64,000 nt of DNA from Bacillota bacterium (GTDB lineage: Bacteria; Bacillota; Ch66; Ch109): positions 1 through 64,000 of the forward strand of contig JABLWZ010000011.1 in NCBI GenBank assembly GCA_013178275.1, read 5' to 3'. The translations under genes and the position numbers were made by a program. Below, piece after piece: positions 51,430 to 60,800 of the stretch; position 1 is the first letter of the stretch, and the number at the start of each line of letters is the position of its first letter. The notes beneath the pieces were generated by a model that was given only the letters and a program-made list of their open reading frames with translations, did no database searches and had not been told where the DNA came from.

Positions 51430-52955
51430 AGAAGTGGATTACGGTCCCATTCCTGATACTGCTGCTGGCCAACTTTTTACCGGCAGCGGCGCTGGCCGCC
51501 GGCAGCGACGGACCGCCTCCAAAACCCTATGAAAAGGTGGCTGCCCAAAAAGGCCGTTGGTATGCCGACCAGGTGTCCTACAACGGCGAGGTCAGTCTCG
51601 TTACCGGGTACACCGGCGGGTACGGCGGGGAAGCCGAGGCGGCGCTGTCGTTTAAGTTGAACGAAGAACTCCTGCTCACCGGCGTCCGCGTCCCCTATAC
51701 GGGCGGGGATACCAGCGGCGTGGCGCTCACGCTCGTTGACAGCCGCGGCAAAGTTTATCAAGGCTTTCGGGTGGAATCGGAGCCCGGTGCCCAGACCGGA
51801 CCCGATTCGAGCGGGGGACCCGGAGCGGTGCCGGGACAAAGGCTGTATTCCTTCACCCCGAATTCTTCCCTGGTTCTGCCCCGAGAGACCTACACCCTGC
51901 AGCTCAAGGGCGGCGGCCGGCCGGAGGCCGCTTTTCTCGTCCGGGGATACAATTATGAGGCCTTTCAAAGCTATGCGGAGGAATTGAAAAAGTGGTCGGA
52001 AGAGTCAAAGCTCGAACAGCCGGAGATAGACTTCACCGGGACCTACCGGGTCAACCTGGATGTGTATAAAACCAGCACTCTGATGGGTCCGGTAAATTCA
52101 AAAACCAGCAGCTTCTCCCTGAAAGATTTTCAGGTGTGCATCCTGGACAAAGGCGGGTCTCTCGAATTGATAGGAGAATACGAGGGAATGCCTTTTTCCC
52201 AAAACTGCGCGGTTGTGGAGGAAACTGAAAACAGCGTCACGGCCAGAGCGAATTTTGCGGCGGACCTGAGCAAGCTGCCCTATCAGGCCAACATCGCGGC
52301 GTCGGCCCTGGTCACCTTGACCCGGACCGAAAACGGGAGAACCGCTCTGCAGCTGAAAGGCCAGGGAACTTATTCGCGCGCGGCCAGCTCGGAAAAAGGC
52401 GCCGACTATAATACCTACGACGTGGTCGCCAACGGGGGCATGGCGAAAAAGGAACTGCCGATTTTTGTGACCAAAGCCCTGGGGAAATCGAACAGCGCGG
52501 GCAGCATCCCGGGCCCGGACAGTCCGGCCCAGGCCGCGGCGGGGATCCTCTTCCCTCCGCTGGCGGGCGTACTGGTTAACGTCATTCAGGGGCTTTTAAA
52601 ACCAAAGGAACCGCCGGTCAAGCTCTCCGTGGGCGAGCAGGCCATGAAAGACGCCAACCGGTCCCTGGGTAAAGGCCTCTACAGCGAGGAGGAAGCGAAG
52701 GCCTGGAGCATCATGGCCGATGCCCTGGGCAACAGCGACGAGCCGGATGCCGACCCCTTCTCCATCGGCGACAACGAACGGCCCGGCGGCGAGGATTACG
52801 CCGCGCCGGATGGAGGCCGTGAGGAATTTGAGGAGCAGGAAGAAACCGGCCAGGACGAATGGCAGGAGATGGGTATTTTTAACCCCGATGCCCTGGGCGG
52901 ACCGGAGGATAATCCCTATACAGTATTCGAGGGGGAAAATCCATGCGCGGGATGA
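51426..52955 (+). CDS. Secreted surface protein with GSIPGP segment, module copy 1
   Basis: A 509-residue exported protein. Signal peptide residues 1-25 (ITVPFLILLLANFLPAAALA). Residues about 45-170: beta domain (GVALTLVDSRGKVYQGFRVE ... LPRETYTLQL) resembling a domain of the giant protein at 57891. Residues about 200-320: second beta domain (IDFTGTYRVNLDVYKTS). Then a GSIPGPDSPAQAAAGILFPP segment with a hydrophobic stretch (LAGVLVNVIQGLL), also echoed in the giant protein, and an acidic C-terminus (EEFEEQEETGQDEWQE). It may be anchored by the hydrophobic stretch. Overlaps the upstream gene by four bases and precedes the RHS gene by 28 bases. Confidence 0.72.
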   Translation: MKKWITVPFLILLLANFLPAAALAAGSDGPPPKPYEKVAAQKGRWYADQVSYNGEVSLVTGYTGGYGGEAEAALSFKLNEELLLTGVRVPYTGGDTSGVALTLVDSRGKVYQGFRVESEPGAQTGPDSSGGPGAVPGQRLYSFTPNSSLVLPRETYTLQLKGGGRPEAAFLVRGYNYEAFQSYAEELKKWSEESKLEQPEIDFTGTYRVNLDVYKTSTLMGPVNSKTSSFSLKDFQVCILDKGGSLELIGEYEGMPFSQNCAVVEETENSVTARANFAADLSKLPYQANIAASALVTLTRTENGRTALQLKGQGTYSRAASSEKGADYNTYDVVANGGMAKKELPIFVTKALGKSNSAGSIPGPDSPAQAAAGILFPPLAGVLVNVIQGLLKPKEPPVKLSVGEQAMKDANRSLGKGLYSEEEAKAWSIMADALGNSDEPDADPFSIGDNERPGGEDYAAPDGGREEFEEQEETGQDEWQEMGIFNPDALGGPEDNPYTVFEGENPCAG

Positions 52956-52983
52956 AGCGGTATGAAAGGAAGGAGCTGAAACC

Positions 52984-55900
52984 ATGAATTATGGATTGCC
53001 CTCGTATAAAGTCAATACGGCAACCCTGGGCCTGTTCGTCGAATATCCGTTTTTCAGGTCATCCTGTGTCAATCTTCAGGTAGATATCGTCATACGCCAC
53101 AATTCTTTCAAAAACGGACGGGGTATGTTCGGAGGAGGCTGGCGGTTTTCGTACGAATCAGGCATCACCCTGGATGCGGAAAAGAACCGGGTTTTACTGG
53201 AGAAAGGGTCCGGACAGGTGCTCGCCTTTAAAGCGGGGCCGGAAAAGACGCTGCCGGGTGCCTACCAGGAACTCAGGCCTCTGGGCAGCAGCCGGGTAAG
53301 GCTGCTGGAACACCATGACCACTACCGCTTCGAGGACCGGCAGCAGGGACAAACCCTTATTTACGCCAAAACGGCCGGAGGCGGCGGGGCCCGTCTTAGC
53401 CAAGTCGTGTTCAACCGCGATAATGCTCTGCGGGTCCATTACGGGGAGGGGGCCTTGATTCAGGAAATCACCGACTCCTTTGGACGCGCTATCCGCTTTT
53501 TATATGAAGGCTCCCCTTACTGCACCGGCATCATACTGCCGGATGGCCGGGAGGCGGCCGTCTCTTATGGCGGCAGCGGCCGCATCGAGAGAATTGTGAG
53601 CCTTGCCGGCGTACCAGTAATCTTCAATTATGATGCCCAGTCACGGCTAGCGGCCATGATAGTGGGGAAAAAGCAGAGGACCAACCGCTTCACCTACGTG
53701 GAACCGGAGGGGAGAAGCCTGGTTCAGACGGTGACGGACCGGAATGGCGGCGTGACAAAGTACGAAATGCTCTCACAGAGTCCAGTGACAGTGCGGGTCA
53801 GCGACCCGCTGGGCCACACCAGGACATACACCAGCCGGAACGGACTGACCGAAAGGATAGTCGACGGCCTCGGCCGGGAAACGGTCATTGAGTATACCGG
53901 CTCTCTGCCGGTCGCGGTTACAGACAAAAACGGGAACCGCCGGCTGATGGAGTACGATGCACAGGGAAACCTGATCCGCAGAACCGATGCCATGGGGGGA
54001 ACCGAGACCTTCGCCTACGACAGCAGCGGAAATATGACCGTCTACACGGATAGCCTGGGAAGGGTTACGCGGCAGGCCTATGACGAGCGGAAAAACCTTG
54101 TCGCCAGGGAGGGGCCCGACGGACGGAAGACCGTTTTCCATTACGACGAAAAAGGCCGGCTGCTCCGGAAGGAGATGCCCAACGGAAAGGTTACCAGCTA
54201 CGAGTATAACGCTTTTTCCAACCTCACGGCCATCCGGGACAGCCTGGGGTATTTATACCGGGCCTGGTATGACGGCCAGGGCTATCAGCGGCTGGGGTGC
54301 ACGGATGCCAGCGGCAGCCGCACCGTGACCGAATGGGATGAAGTGGGCCGGCCGCAGAAGATAGAGTATGCCGACGGTACTTCGAAAACCCATGTATACG
54401 ACTGCTGCGCCGGGCTGGCCACCCGGAACCAGTTGGGAAACACCTGGGTTTTCGAAAGAGACCTCATGTCCAATATTGTCAGGAAGACAAATCCCCTGGA
54501 CGGCCAGACCGCTTATCAATACGACCGGGGCGGCCGGCTGGTCAAAGAGGTCGACGAACTGGGGAACGGCAGAAGTTTTGAGTACGACGCGGCGGGACGC
54601 CTTTTGAAGACCACGAACGCCCAGGGGCAGACGGTCTGCCGGAGTTATGACGCCAACGGCAACCTGCTTTCCGTCGCCGACGAGCGGGGAAACCGCTTCA
54701 ATTTCGAATACAAGAGCAACAATCAGGTATGGATGGTGACCGACCCCCTGGGCCGGGAAACAGTATATGGGTACGATGCCGCCAACAACCCTTCTTTTGT
54801 GATAACCCCGGGGCAGCACAAGATATCCTGGGTCTACGACTCAAACGACAATATTGTGCAGAAGCTGGTGGACGACACCCCGGTGGCGGACCTGCACCGC
54901 GACGCTTCGGGAAATGTGACGCGGCTCTCCGAAGCGGCGGGGGAAACCGTCTATGAATACGACCTCAGAGACCGCGTGACCGCCATTATTTACCGGGACC
55001 GGCAGCGGGTGTCCCTGGCCTATGATCTGGACGACCGCCTCACCGAGATACGATATCCGGGCGGGCTTACCGTTGCCTATGCCTACGATGCCATGGGGCG
55101 GACGGCCTCCGTTCGGTGGGGCGGCCATCAGGTCGGTTATCAGTATGACGCGGCGGGCAGGAAGGTGTCCGAAAAAAGGTCCAACGGCGTGGACAGCCGA
55201 TACGCGTACGATCCCGGCAACCGCCTGACCCAGGTTAGCCATGGGACAGCCGGGGAAACATTCGCGGCGATGCAGTACCGCTACGACGCGGCCGGGAACA
55301 TGCTGGAAGAGATAAGCCGCACGCCCCTGCTGGAGACGGTTCCCGACGAAGCGGAACGGGGCAGCCTGGCCTTGAGCTATGACCCGGCAAACCAGTTGGT
55401 GCAGAGAAACGGGTCTCTTTGCCGCTGTGACGACGACGGCAGCGTGACGCATCTGGGAGGCGGCCGGGCCGTAAGTTTCAGCTACGATGCCGAAAGCCGC
55501 CTGGCGTCCAAAAGCACCGCCCGGGGTGCGGCGGAATATGAATACAACGCCTTCAACCAGCTGGTAAAAGTGGTCCGCGACGGGAAAGCGGTTTCAAGGT
55601 ATCACGACCTCTCGGGCCGGCTCCTCTTCGAAATCGATGAACGGGGCTTAACCTGCTTCGTCCACTGCGGCGAACAGATGGTGGCGGCCGTGAACGCGGA
55701 TGGGTCCGTATGGTTCTACCATTATGACCACCGCGGGAATACGGCGGTCATAAGCGATGGAAACGGGGCGGCGATATGCGCGTACGCGTACCTGCCTTAC
55801 GGCGGCATATGGAAAAGGAAGGAAAACAGCCCTGGCAACCGTTTTACCTTCATGGGCGCTTTTGGGGTCAGCGACGAAGAAGACGGTTTTTATCTGACCG

Positions 55901-56388
55901 CCAGCCGCTGCTACGATTCCGCCGCCGGTCGCTTCATCCAGCAGGATACCAGGGGCTTTGTGGGCGGGCAGAACCTGTACGCCTACGCGGACGGCAATCC
56001 CGTGACCCGCGTCGACCCGGAAGGCACGGAGCCTTTTACTCTGCTACTGCTCGCCGCCGCTGGAATTGGAGGTTTGTATCTGGCGTACAAAGCGGTAGGG
56101 TCGGGGAAAGCAGTGGGCGAAAGCGCGAAGAAGTATAATGAAAAACTGTCGGCTCTGGAAAAAGCGAGGATTAACCGCGATAAAACCATGGAAGCTTTTG
56201 TGTCCGGGAAGGCAAGTGAAGAACAGCTGTATAAAGCTGAAGACAATTACCGGAATGCCTTGGATGCAGCAGCCAAACAGGCCGGGGAAACCGGGAAAAC
56301 AGCGGTATACGAGTATGGGATACCGGGAGGCGGTGCTACCCAGGAAGTCATAAAAGATCTAAACAGCTGTGCGACGCCGTCGGATTAA
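52984..56388 (+). CDS. RHS-repeat protein with short variable tail
   Basis: A 1134-residue YD-repeat protein. The N-terminal entry domain (residues 1-90; GMFGGGWRFSYESGITLDAE) is followed by many YD/RHS repeats (DAQGNLIRRTDAMGGTETFA, YDERKNLVAREGPDGRKTVF), then the RHS core signature (NRFTFMGAFGVSDEEDGFYL, YDSAAGRFIQQDT, NLYAYADGNPVTRVDPEG). The last about 120 residues form a tail with a hydrophobic segment (FTLLLLAAAGIGGLYLAYKA) and a charged helix. RHS proteins form a beta shell round a C-terminal toxin or adhesin; no toxin motif was recognised in this tail. No signal peptide of its own, so export may rely on the neighbouring membrane proteins. ATG after AAGGAAGGAG. Confidence 0.9.
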   Translation: MNYGLPSYKVNTATLGLFVEYPFFRSSCVNLQVDIVIRHNSFKNGRGMFGGGWRFSYESGITLDAEKNRVLLEKGSGQVLAFKAGPEKTLPGAYQELRPLGSSRVRLLEHHDHYRFEDRQQGQTLIYAKTAGGGGARLSQVVFNRDNALRVHYGEGALIQEITDSFGRAIRFLYEGSPYCTGIILPDGREAAVSYGGSGRIERIVSLAGVPVIFNYDAQSRLAAMIVGKKQRTNRFTYVEPEGRSLVQTVTDRNGGVTKYEMLSQSPVTVRVSDPLGHTRTYTSRNGLTERIVDGLGRETVIEYTGSLPVAVTDKNGNRRLMEYDAQGNLIRRTDAMGGTETFAYDSSGNMTVYTDSLGRVTRQAYDERKNLVAREGPDGRKTVFHYDEKGRLLRKEMPNGKVTSYEYNAFSNLTAIRDSLGYLYRAWYDGQGYQRLGCTDASGSRTVTEWDEVGRPQKIEYADGTSKTHVYDCCAGLATRNQLGNTWVFERDLMSNIVRKTNPLDGQTAYQYDRGGRLVKEVDELGNGRSFEYDAAGRLLKTTNAQGQTVCRSYDANGNLLSVADERGNRFNFEYKSNNQVWMVTDPLGRETVYGYDAANNPSFVITPGQHKISWVYDSNDNIVQKLVDDTPVADLHRDASGNVTRLSEAAGETVYEYDLRDRVTAIIYRDRQRVSLAYDLDDRLTEIRYPGGLTVAYAYDAMGRTASVRWGGHQVGYQYDAAGRKVSEKRSNGVDSRYAYDPGNRLTQVSHGTAGETFAAMQYRYDAAGNMLEEISRTPLLETVPDEAERGSLALSYDPANQLVQRNGSLCRCDDDGSVTHLGGGRAVSFSYDAESRLASKSTARGAAEYEYNAFNQLVKVVRDGKAVSRYHDLSGRLLFEIDERGLTCFVHCGEQMVAAVNADGSVWFYHYDHRGNTAVISDGNGAAICAYAYLPYGGIWKRKENSPGNRFTFMGAFGVSDEEDGFYLTASRCYDSAAGRFIQQDTRGFVGGQNLYAYADGNPVTRVDPEGTEPFTLLLLAAAGIGGLYLAYKAVGSGKAVGESAKKYNEKLSALEKARINRDKTMEAFVSGKASEEQLYKAEDNYRNALDAAAKQAGETGKTAVYEYGIPGGGATQEVIKDLNSCATPSD

Positions 56389-56443
56389 GGCCGGGGGAGA
56401 GGTTCCCGGCATATACTTGGCCAAGGAAGGAGCGTGGGAAATC

Positions 56444-56620
56444 ATGCCGCAGAACAATCCCTGTGTCATACGGTACGAGTACGATGCGTTAAACCGCATC
56501 AAAAAAGTCACACTGGAACAAAAGGTTGAAATCACCTATGAATACGACGCTGCCGGCAACATCACCCTGGTGGAGAGCCAGGAGAGGCCCTCCGGGGGAG
56601 AGGGTGACGCCGGTTCATAA
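56444..56620 (+). CDS. Orphan YD-repeat mini protein
   Basis: 58 residues containing two YD repeats (IRYEYDALNRIKKVTLEQ and YEYDAAGNITLVES) and a Gly/Glu tail. It may be a displaced remnant of an RHS tail exchange or a small separate protein. GGAAGGA is 14 bases before the ATG, which is far for a good site. The ORF-track start at 56369 overlaps the RHS gene. Confidence 0.5.
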   Translation: MPQNNPCVIRYEYDALNRIKKVTLEQKVEITYEYDAAGNITLVESQERPSGGEGDAGS

Positions 56621-56763
56621 GCCATATCCATTCTAAAAAGGGTGGAGCGTTCGCGCGTAATCTGTCAACAGTATCTGCATGTAATCGCAAAAGAGAGGCT
56701 GGACTTTAAATTGCGGGCCGCACCGGCAGCCGGGCGGCGCTAAGGAGGGACCCAGAAAAGGAT

Positions 56764-57333
56764 ATGAATACGATTGCAACCCCTGAAACATCCCGCTGGA
56801 AAACAACGCTGAAAATGATGATAAATCCCGGCGAGGTGGTTAAAAGCCAGATGTCCAGGGTTCCCTGGCCCTATTCCATGCTCGTATCCGGTTTGTCGTT
56901 CACCCTGTTCTTTTTACAGACCGGGCTGGATATGATGCGCTCAGGTCAAATTGGAACCGCGACGATGATCCTGATCACCATGCTGGGCCTGCTTTACGGT
57001 ACGGCCGGCGTGGCTCTCCTGGCCGTGATGGCGTGGGCCTTATCCCAGGCCGGAGAGCGGGGCTACACGGTTGACTGGGCCATATCCACGTTCGCGCTGG
57101 GTTATTCCGCCACCCTGGTCTACTCTCTGACCGGTCTGGTGTTTTCACTGGCCTTGGGATGGAAAACGGCCGTGGCATTTGGTGTTACCGGAGTTTTATG
57201 GGCCTTGCGGCCCACTTTGTTCACGATCAAGCAGATGTCCGGCGAGCGGACGGCGTTCAGCATCGCCCTGTCCACTCTCTGCGGGGCCATCCTGCTGCTG
57301 GGGTGGGCCCTGTTGGGCCGACTCGGCGCTTAG
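56764..57333 (+). CDS. Yip1-like membrane protein, module copy 2
   Basis: A 189-residue membrane protein with about five helices, paralogous to 50306 over its full length: LKMMINPGEVVKSQM, LFFLQTGLDMMRSGQ and FSLALGWKTAVAFGVTGVLW match blocks there. TAAGGAGGG lies upstream of the ATG. Opens the second copy of the three-gene module. Confidence 0.75.
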   Translation: MNTIATPETSRWKTTLKMMINPGEVVKSQMSRVPWPYSMLVSGLSFTLFFLQTGLDMMRSGQIGTATMILITMLGLLYGTAGVALLAVMAWALSQAGERGYTVDWAISTFALGYSATLVYSLTGLVFSLALGWKTAVAFGVTGVLWALRPTLFTIKQMSGERTAFSIALSTLCGAILLLGWALLGRLGA

Positions 57334-57373
57334 GGAGAATCACTGAGAAAAGATGTTTGGGAGGCGGATACAT

Positions 57374-57868
57374 GTGGGTATGAACCTTGGCTACGCCCAA
57401 CCCCCCGGCCGGGAGAAAACTGCTCTCTGGCCGTCGTACCTGTGCTTTCTGGTGCTGGGCGTACTGGTCCCTTTCAGCAGACCTGATTTTAAAATTCTCA
57501 CCCTGGGGCTGTCGGCTCTCGCTGCGCTGATCATAGGGCTGCTGACCGTAAAGCTGCTCATCGCAATTTTCAACCTGGGGAACCCGACGCTGCGGGTGGA
57601 AACCGCCGGTCAGTTCTCCCGGGAAGCGGTGGGCAGCGGCATGCTGTTCATGATTCCCTTTACCGTGCTGGCGGCGCTGGCCCAACTGCTGCTGAACTGG
57701 AATGCGGTGATGCCCTTCGCTTCCGCCGCGATTATGACAGCGGCCGCCACGGCCGGCTCCGAAGCGATGAAAAAGGGAGCCCAGGGAATGAAAAACGTGA
57801 TGGTCCCCTCGGGACTGGCGTTTATACTCTCTACCGGCTGGATGATGCTGATAGGGTTTCTGCCGTAA
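57374..57868 (+). CDS. Four-helix membrane protein, module copy 2
   Basis: A roughly 164-residue membrane protein, paralogue of 50842. Helices: PSYLCFLVLGVLVPF, LGLSALAALIIGLLTVKLLI, GMLFMIPFTVLAALAQLLLN and PSGLAFILSTGWMMLIGFLP. GTG 57374 has GGGAGGCGG six to seven bases upstream; ATG 57380 and ATG 57353 are in frame. The GC-rich gene stands 22 bases before the giant protein. Confidence 0.7.
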   Translation: MGMNLGYAQPPGREKTALWPSYLCFLVLGVLVPFSRPDFKILTLGLSALAALIIGLLTVKLLIAIFNLGNPTLRVETAGQFSREAVGSGMLFMIPFTVLAALAQLLLNWNAVMPFASAAIMTAAATAGSEAMKKGAQGMKNVMVPSGLAFILSTGWMMLIGFLP

Positions 57869-57890
57869 GGACCAAATGGAGGTGAGTGGT

Positions 57891-60800
57891 TTGTCGATTC
57901 TTAATCTGGGCAGGACCAGGAAACGACTAAAAAAATTTTTTTTGCCAATGATGGCGCTGACCGCGGCGGTTGTGATGCTGGCAGCGGCTTTTTTCCCCGG
58001 CACCGCTCTGGCCGGGAATATCGGTGACGTGGTTACCGAGGTAGCCAAGGCCAATTATTCCTCGCCGGAGTTTGACTTTGGTTCCGAGGATGCGACCGGG
58101 CTTAATATAAAACTGCACGCCGGATACGGAAATTTGAGTAAAGGTTATGGCGGAGTGTCTGTTCTGGGCCCGACTGACGCGGCCGGCATGAAAGCCATGC
58201 TTCAATATATAGATGGGGAAGCCAACCACACCAGCATCCAGACCACGCGCATGAAAGGCTGCGAAGTACGTGAATATACCATGTCCGATGGTACCGGAGT
58301 GGGCGTAATACTGCCCGATTATTTTATCACCGTGGAGACCTACAAATCCGGCAACAGCCAGGCCGTCGACTTTCAGAACGCCAAAAGAATAGCCCAGCAG
58401 GTATTGGACGGCCTGGAGCGCAACGGCCTGTTGAGCCAGGCGGCCCCGGATATCGAAGCGGCCGACCCGGCCAAAAAAGAACAGTCGGATAAACCCGCGG
58501 CGGCAGCTACCGGAAAGCCGCTGGATGAGCCGGTTAAGATAGCCGATACCATGAATATTTACGGGGTAAGCAGCGGTCCCACCGCTCCGACCACCTTCAG
58601 CGTCAGCAGCCCCCACCTAGTCACCTTCATCACGACCTATCACTGGAACAGCGCCCGGGGAGCCCCCGGCGGCACCATAGCCCTCAAGGGCGGCGACGGA
58701 AAGGTGTACGGACCCTGGAAGGTCAGCACCCGGCCGGGCCAGGGCGGCGTACCCAACGCTTACTGGGAGGTGTTCCCCAATATTGTTGTTCCAGCCGGGA
58801 CCTATACCATCATCGATTCGGACCCGACCACCTGGTCGCAGAATCAGCAGTCCGGAGGCCGGGGAATGGGAGAGGTAAAGGCGACTCCCCACTTTGAAGC
58901 CGCCGGCGGTTCATCCGGCGGTACCGGAAAAAGAACCTCAGATGGCTCGGCGGCTGGAAGCGGCTGGGCGGCAAGCCCGGCCGGCGTGGGCTCGGTGGGC
59001 AGCATACCCGGCCCCTCCAATACCACCGAAGCGGTGGTGGGGGTGGCGGTACCCGGTTTAATCGCCACCGGCCTGGGAGCGCTGGCCGGACTGGGCGGCG
59101 GCGGGGGAGGATTCGCGCCTTCGGGAGGGATACCCTTTTCACCGACCGGCGGAGGACCATACCCCGGCGCGGGAGGAGGCGGCGCACAGCATTCCGCTGC
59201 AATCCAGGAGGTCGGCCAGCCTGGCAGAAGGCGTGATGAGCCGGCGCCGATCCCGGGTATTATAGTCGATACGGCAGAGATGGGCCAGGGGGCCATCGGC
59301 GCACCCTCAGGCGATGGTCTGATCGTAGATACCGCGCATGAGGCGGCGGTATTCGTCCGGCCTGAACCGGGGATAATCATCGATACCGCGGACGAGGCTG
59401 CGATATTAATCAAGCCCGACTCCAAAACTGTGACCGATGGGGCCGGCGGAGGCATAGTGATTGATACCAGCGCCCTGGATGATCGGGGAGAGGCTGGAGC
59501 AGAAGCGCAAACAAAGGGAGTTATTGAAGAAAGCGGTTACGACCGGGAAGGCTACAACAGCGAAGGCTTCGATAAAGCCGGATTCGATAAAGAGGGCTTT
59601 GACAAGGCCGGATTTAATAAAGAAGGTTTCGATAAGGCCGGGTTTGACAAGGCGGGCTTCGACAAAGCGGGATTTAATAAAGAAGGTTTCGATAAGGCCG
59701 GGTTTGACAAGGCGGGCTTCGATAAAGCCGGGTTTAATAAAGAAGGCTTTGACAAGACCGGGTTTGACAAGGAGGGTTTCGATAAAGCTGGGTTCAACAA
59801 AGCAGGATTTAATAAAGAAGGCTTCGATAAGACCGGATTTGATAAAGAAGGGTTCGATAAAACTGGGTTCAATAAAGAAGGCTTTGACAAGACCGGGTTT
59901 AATAAAGAAGGGTTCGATAAAACTGGGTTCAATAAAGAAGGCTTTGACAAGACCGGGTTTAATAAAGAAGGCTTCGATAAAGCCGGGTTCAATAAAGAAG
60001 GCTTCGACAAGGCTGGGTTCAATAAGGAAGGTTTCGATAAAGAAGGCTTTGACAAATCCGGATTCAACAAGGAAGGCTTCGATAAAGCAGGCTTCAACAA
60101 AGAGGGCTTCGACAAGACCGGGTTTAATAAAGAAGGTTTCGATAAGGCAGGATTCAACAAAGAGGGCTTTGACAAAGCCGGGTTTGACAAGGAAGGCTTC
60201 GATAAATCGGGTTTCGATAAAGAGGGCTTTGACAAGGCCGGGTTCGATAAGGAAGGGTTCAACAAAGAGGGGCTTAAAAAAGAAGACGCTGAAAAGGCAG
60301 CGCCTGATAAAGAGGAACCAGGCAAAGCCGGTTCTGGCAAGAAGGCCGCTGACAAGGCTGAAGTCGATAAAGAGGGCCCTGCCAAAGACGGATATGACAA
60401 AGACGGTTATGACAAGGACGGGTATGACCGGGATGGCCGAGACGAGTACGGCTTCGGTAAAGACGGGTTTAACGAAAACGGCGTTGACAAAGACGGCTAC
60501 GACCGGGAAGGCTTCGACTACGAAGGTTACAGCTGCGGCGGCTACGATCCCTGGGGCTACGACAAACAGGGATACGACAAGGACGGCTATCACTGGAGCG
60601 GCTACAACGCCGACGGGTACAACCGGAGCGGCAGACACTGGACGGAAAACCCGTATGAGAAGGGCAGCCCTTTCGATGTAATCACCGGGTCCTCCAGTCC
60701 TTTTGCTGAAGACCGAGATGTAATAGCGAGTGTTTCAGTTGAGTTGGATGAGAACGGGAGGATTATTGGCGGGAAGAACCTGGCGGATAGCTGGAAGCCG

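Noticed and set aside
59544-60270. CRISPR-like regular repeats
   Set aside because: The period is 15 nt with no unique spacers, and the array is translated in frame as part of a large protein.
59406-60681. Long overlapping ORFs on both strands across the pentapeptide array (410, 406 and 282 residues)
   Set aside because: They are caused by the 15-nt repeat, which keeps every frame free of stops. Their products are low-complexity, lack ribosome binding sites and lie inside the GFDK-coding frame, which has a signal peptide and flanking domains.
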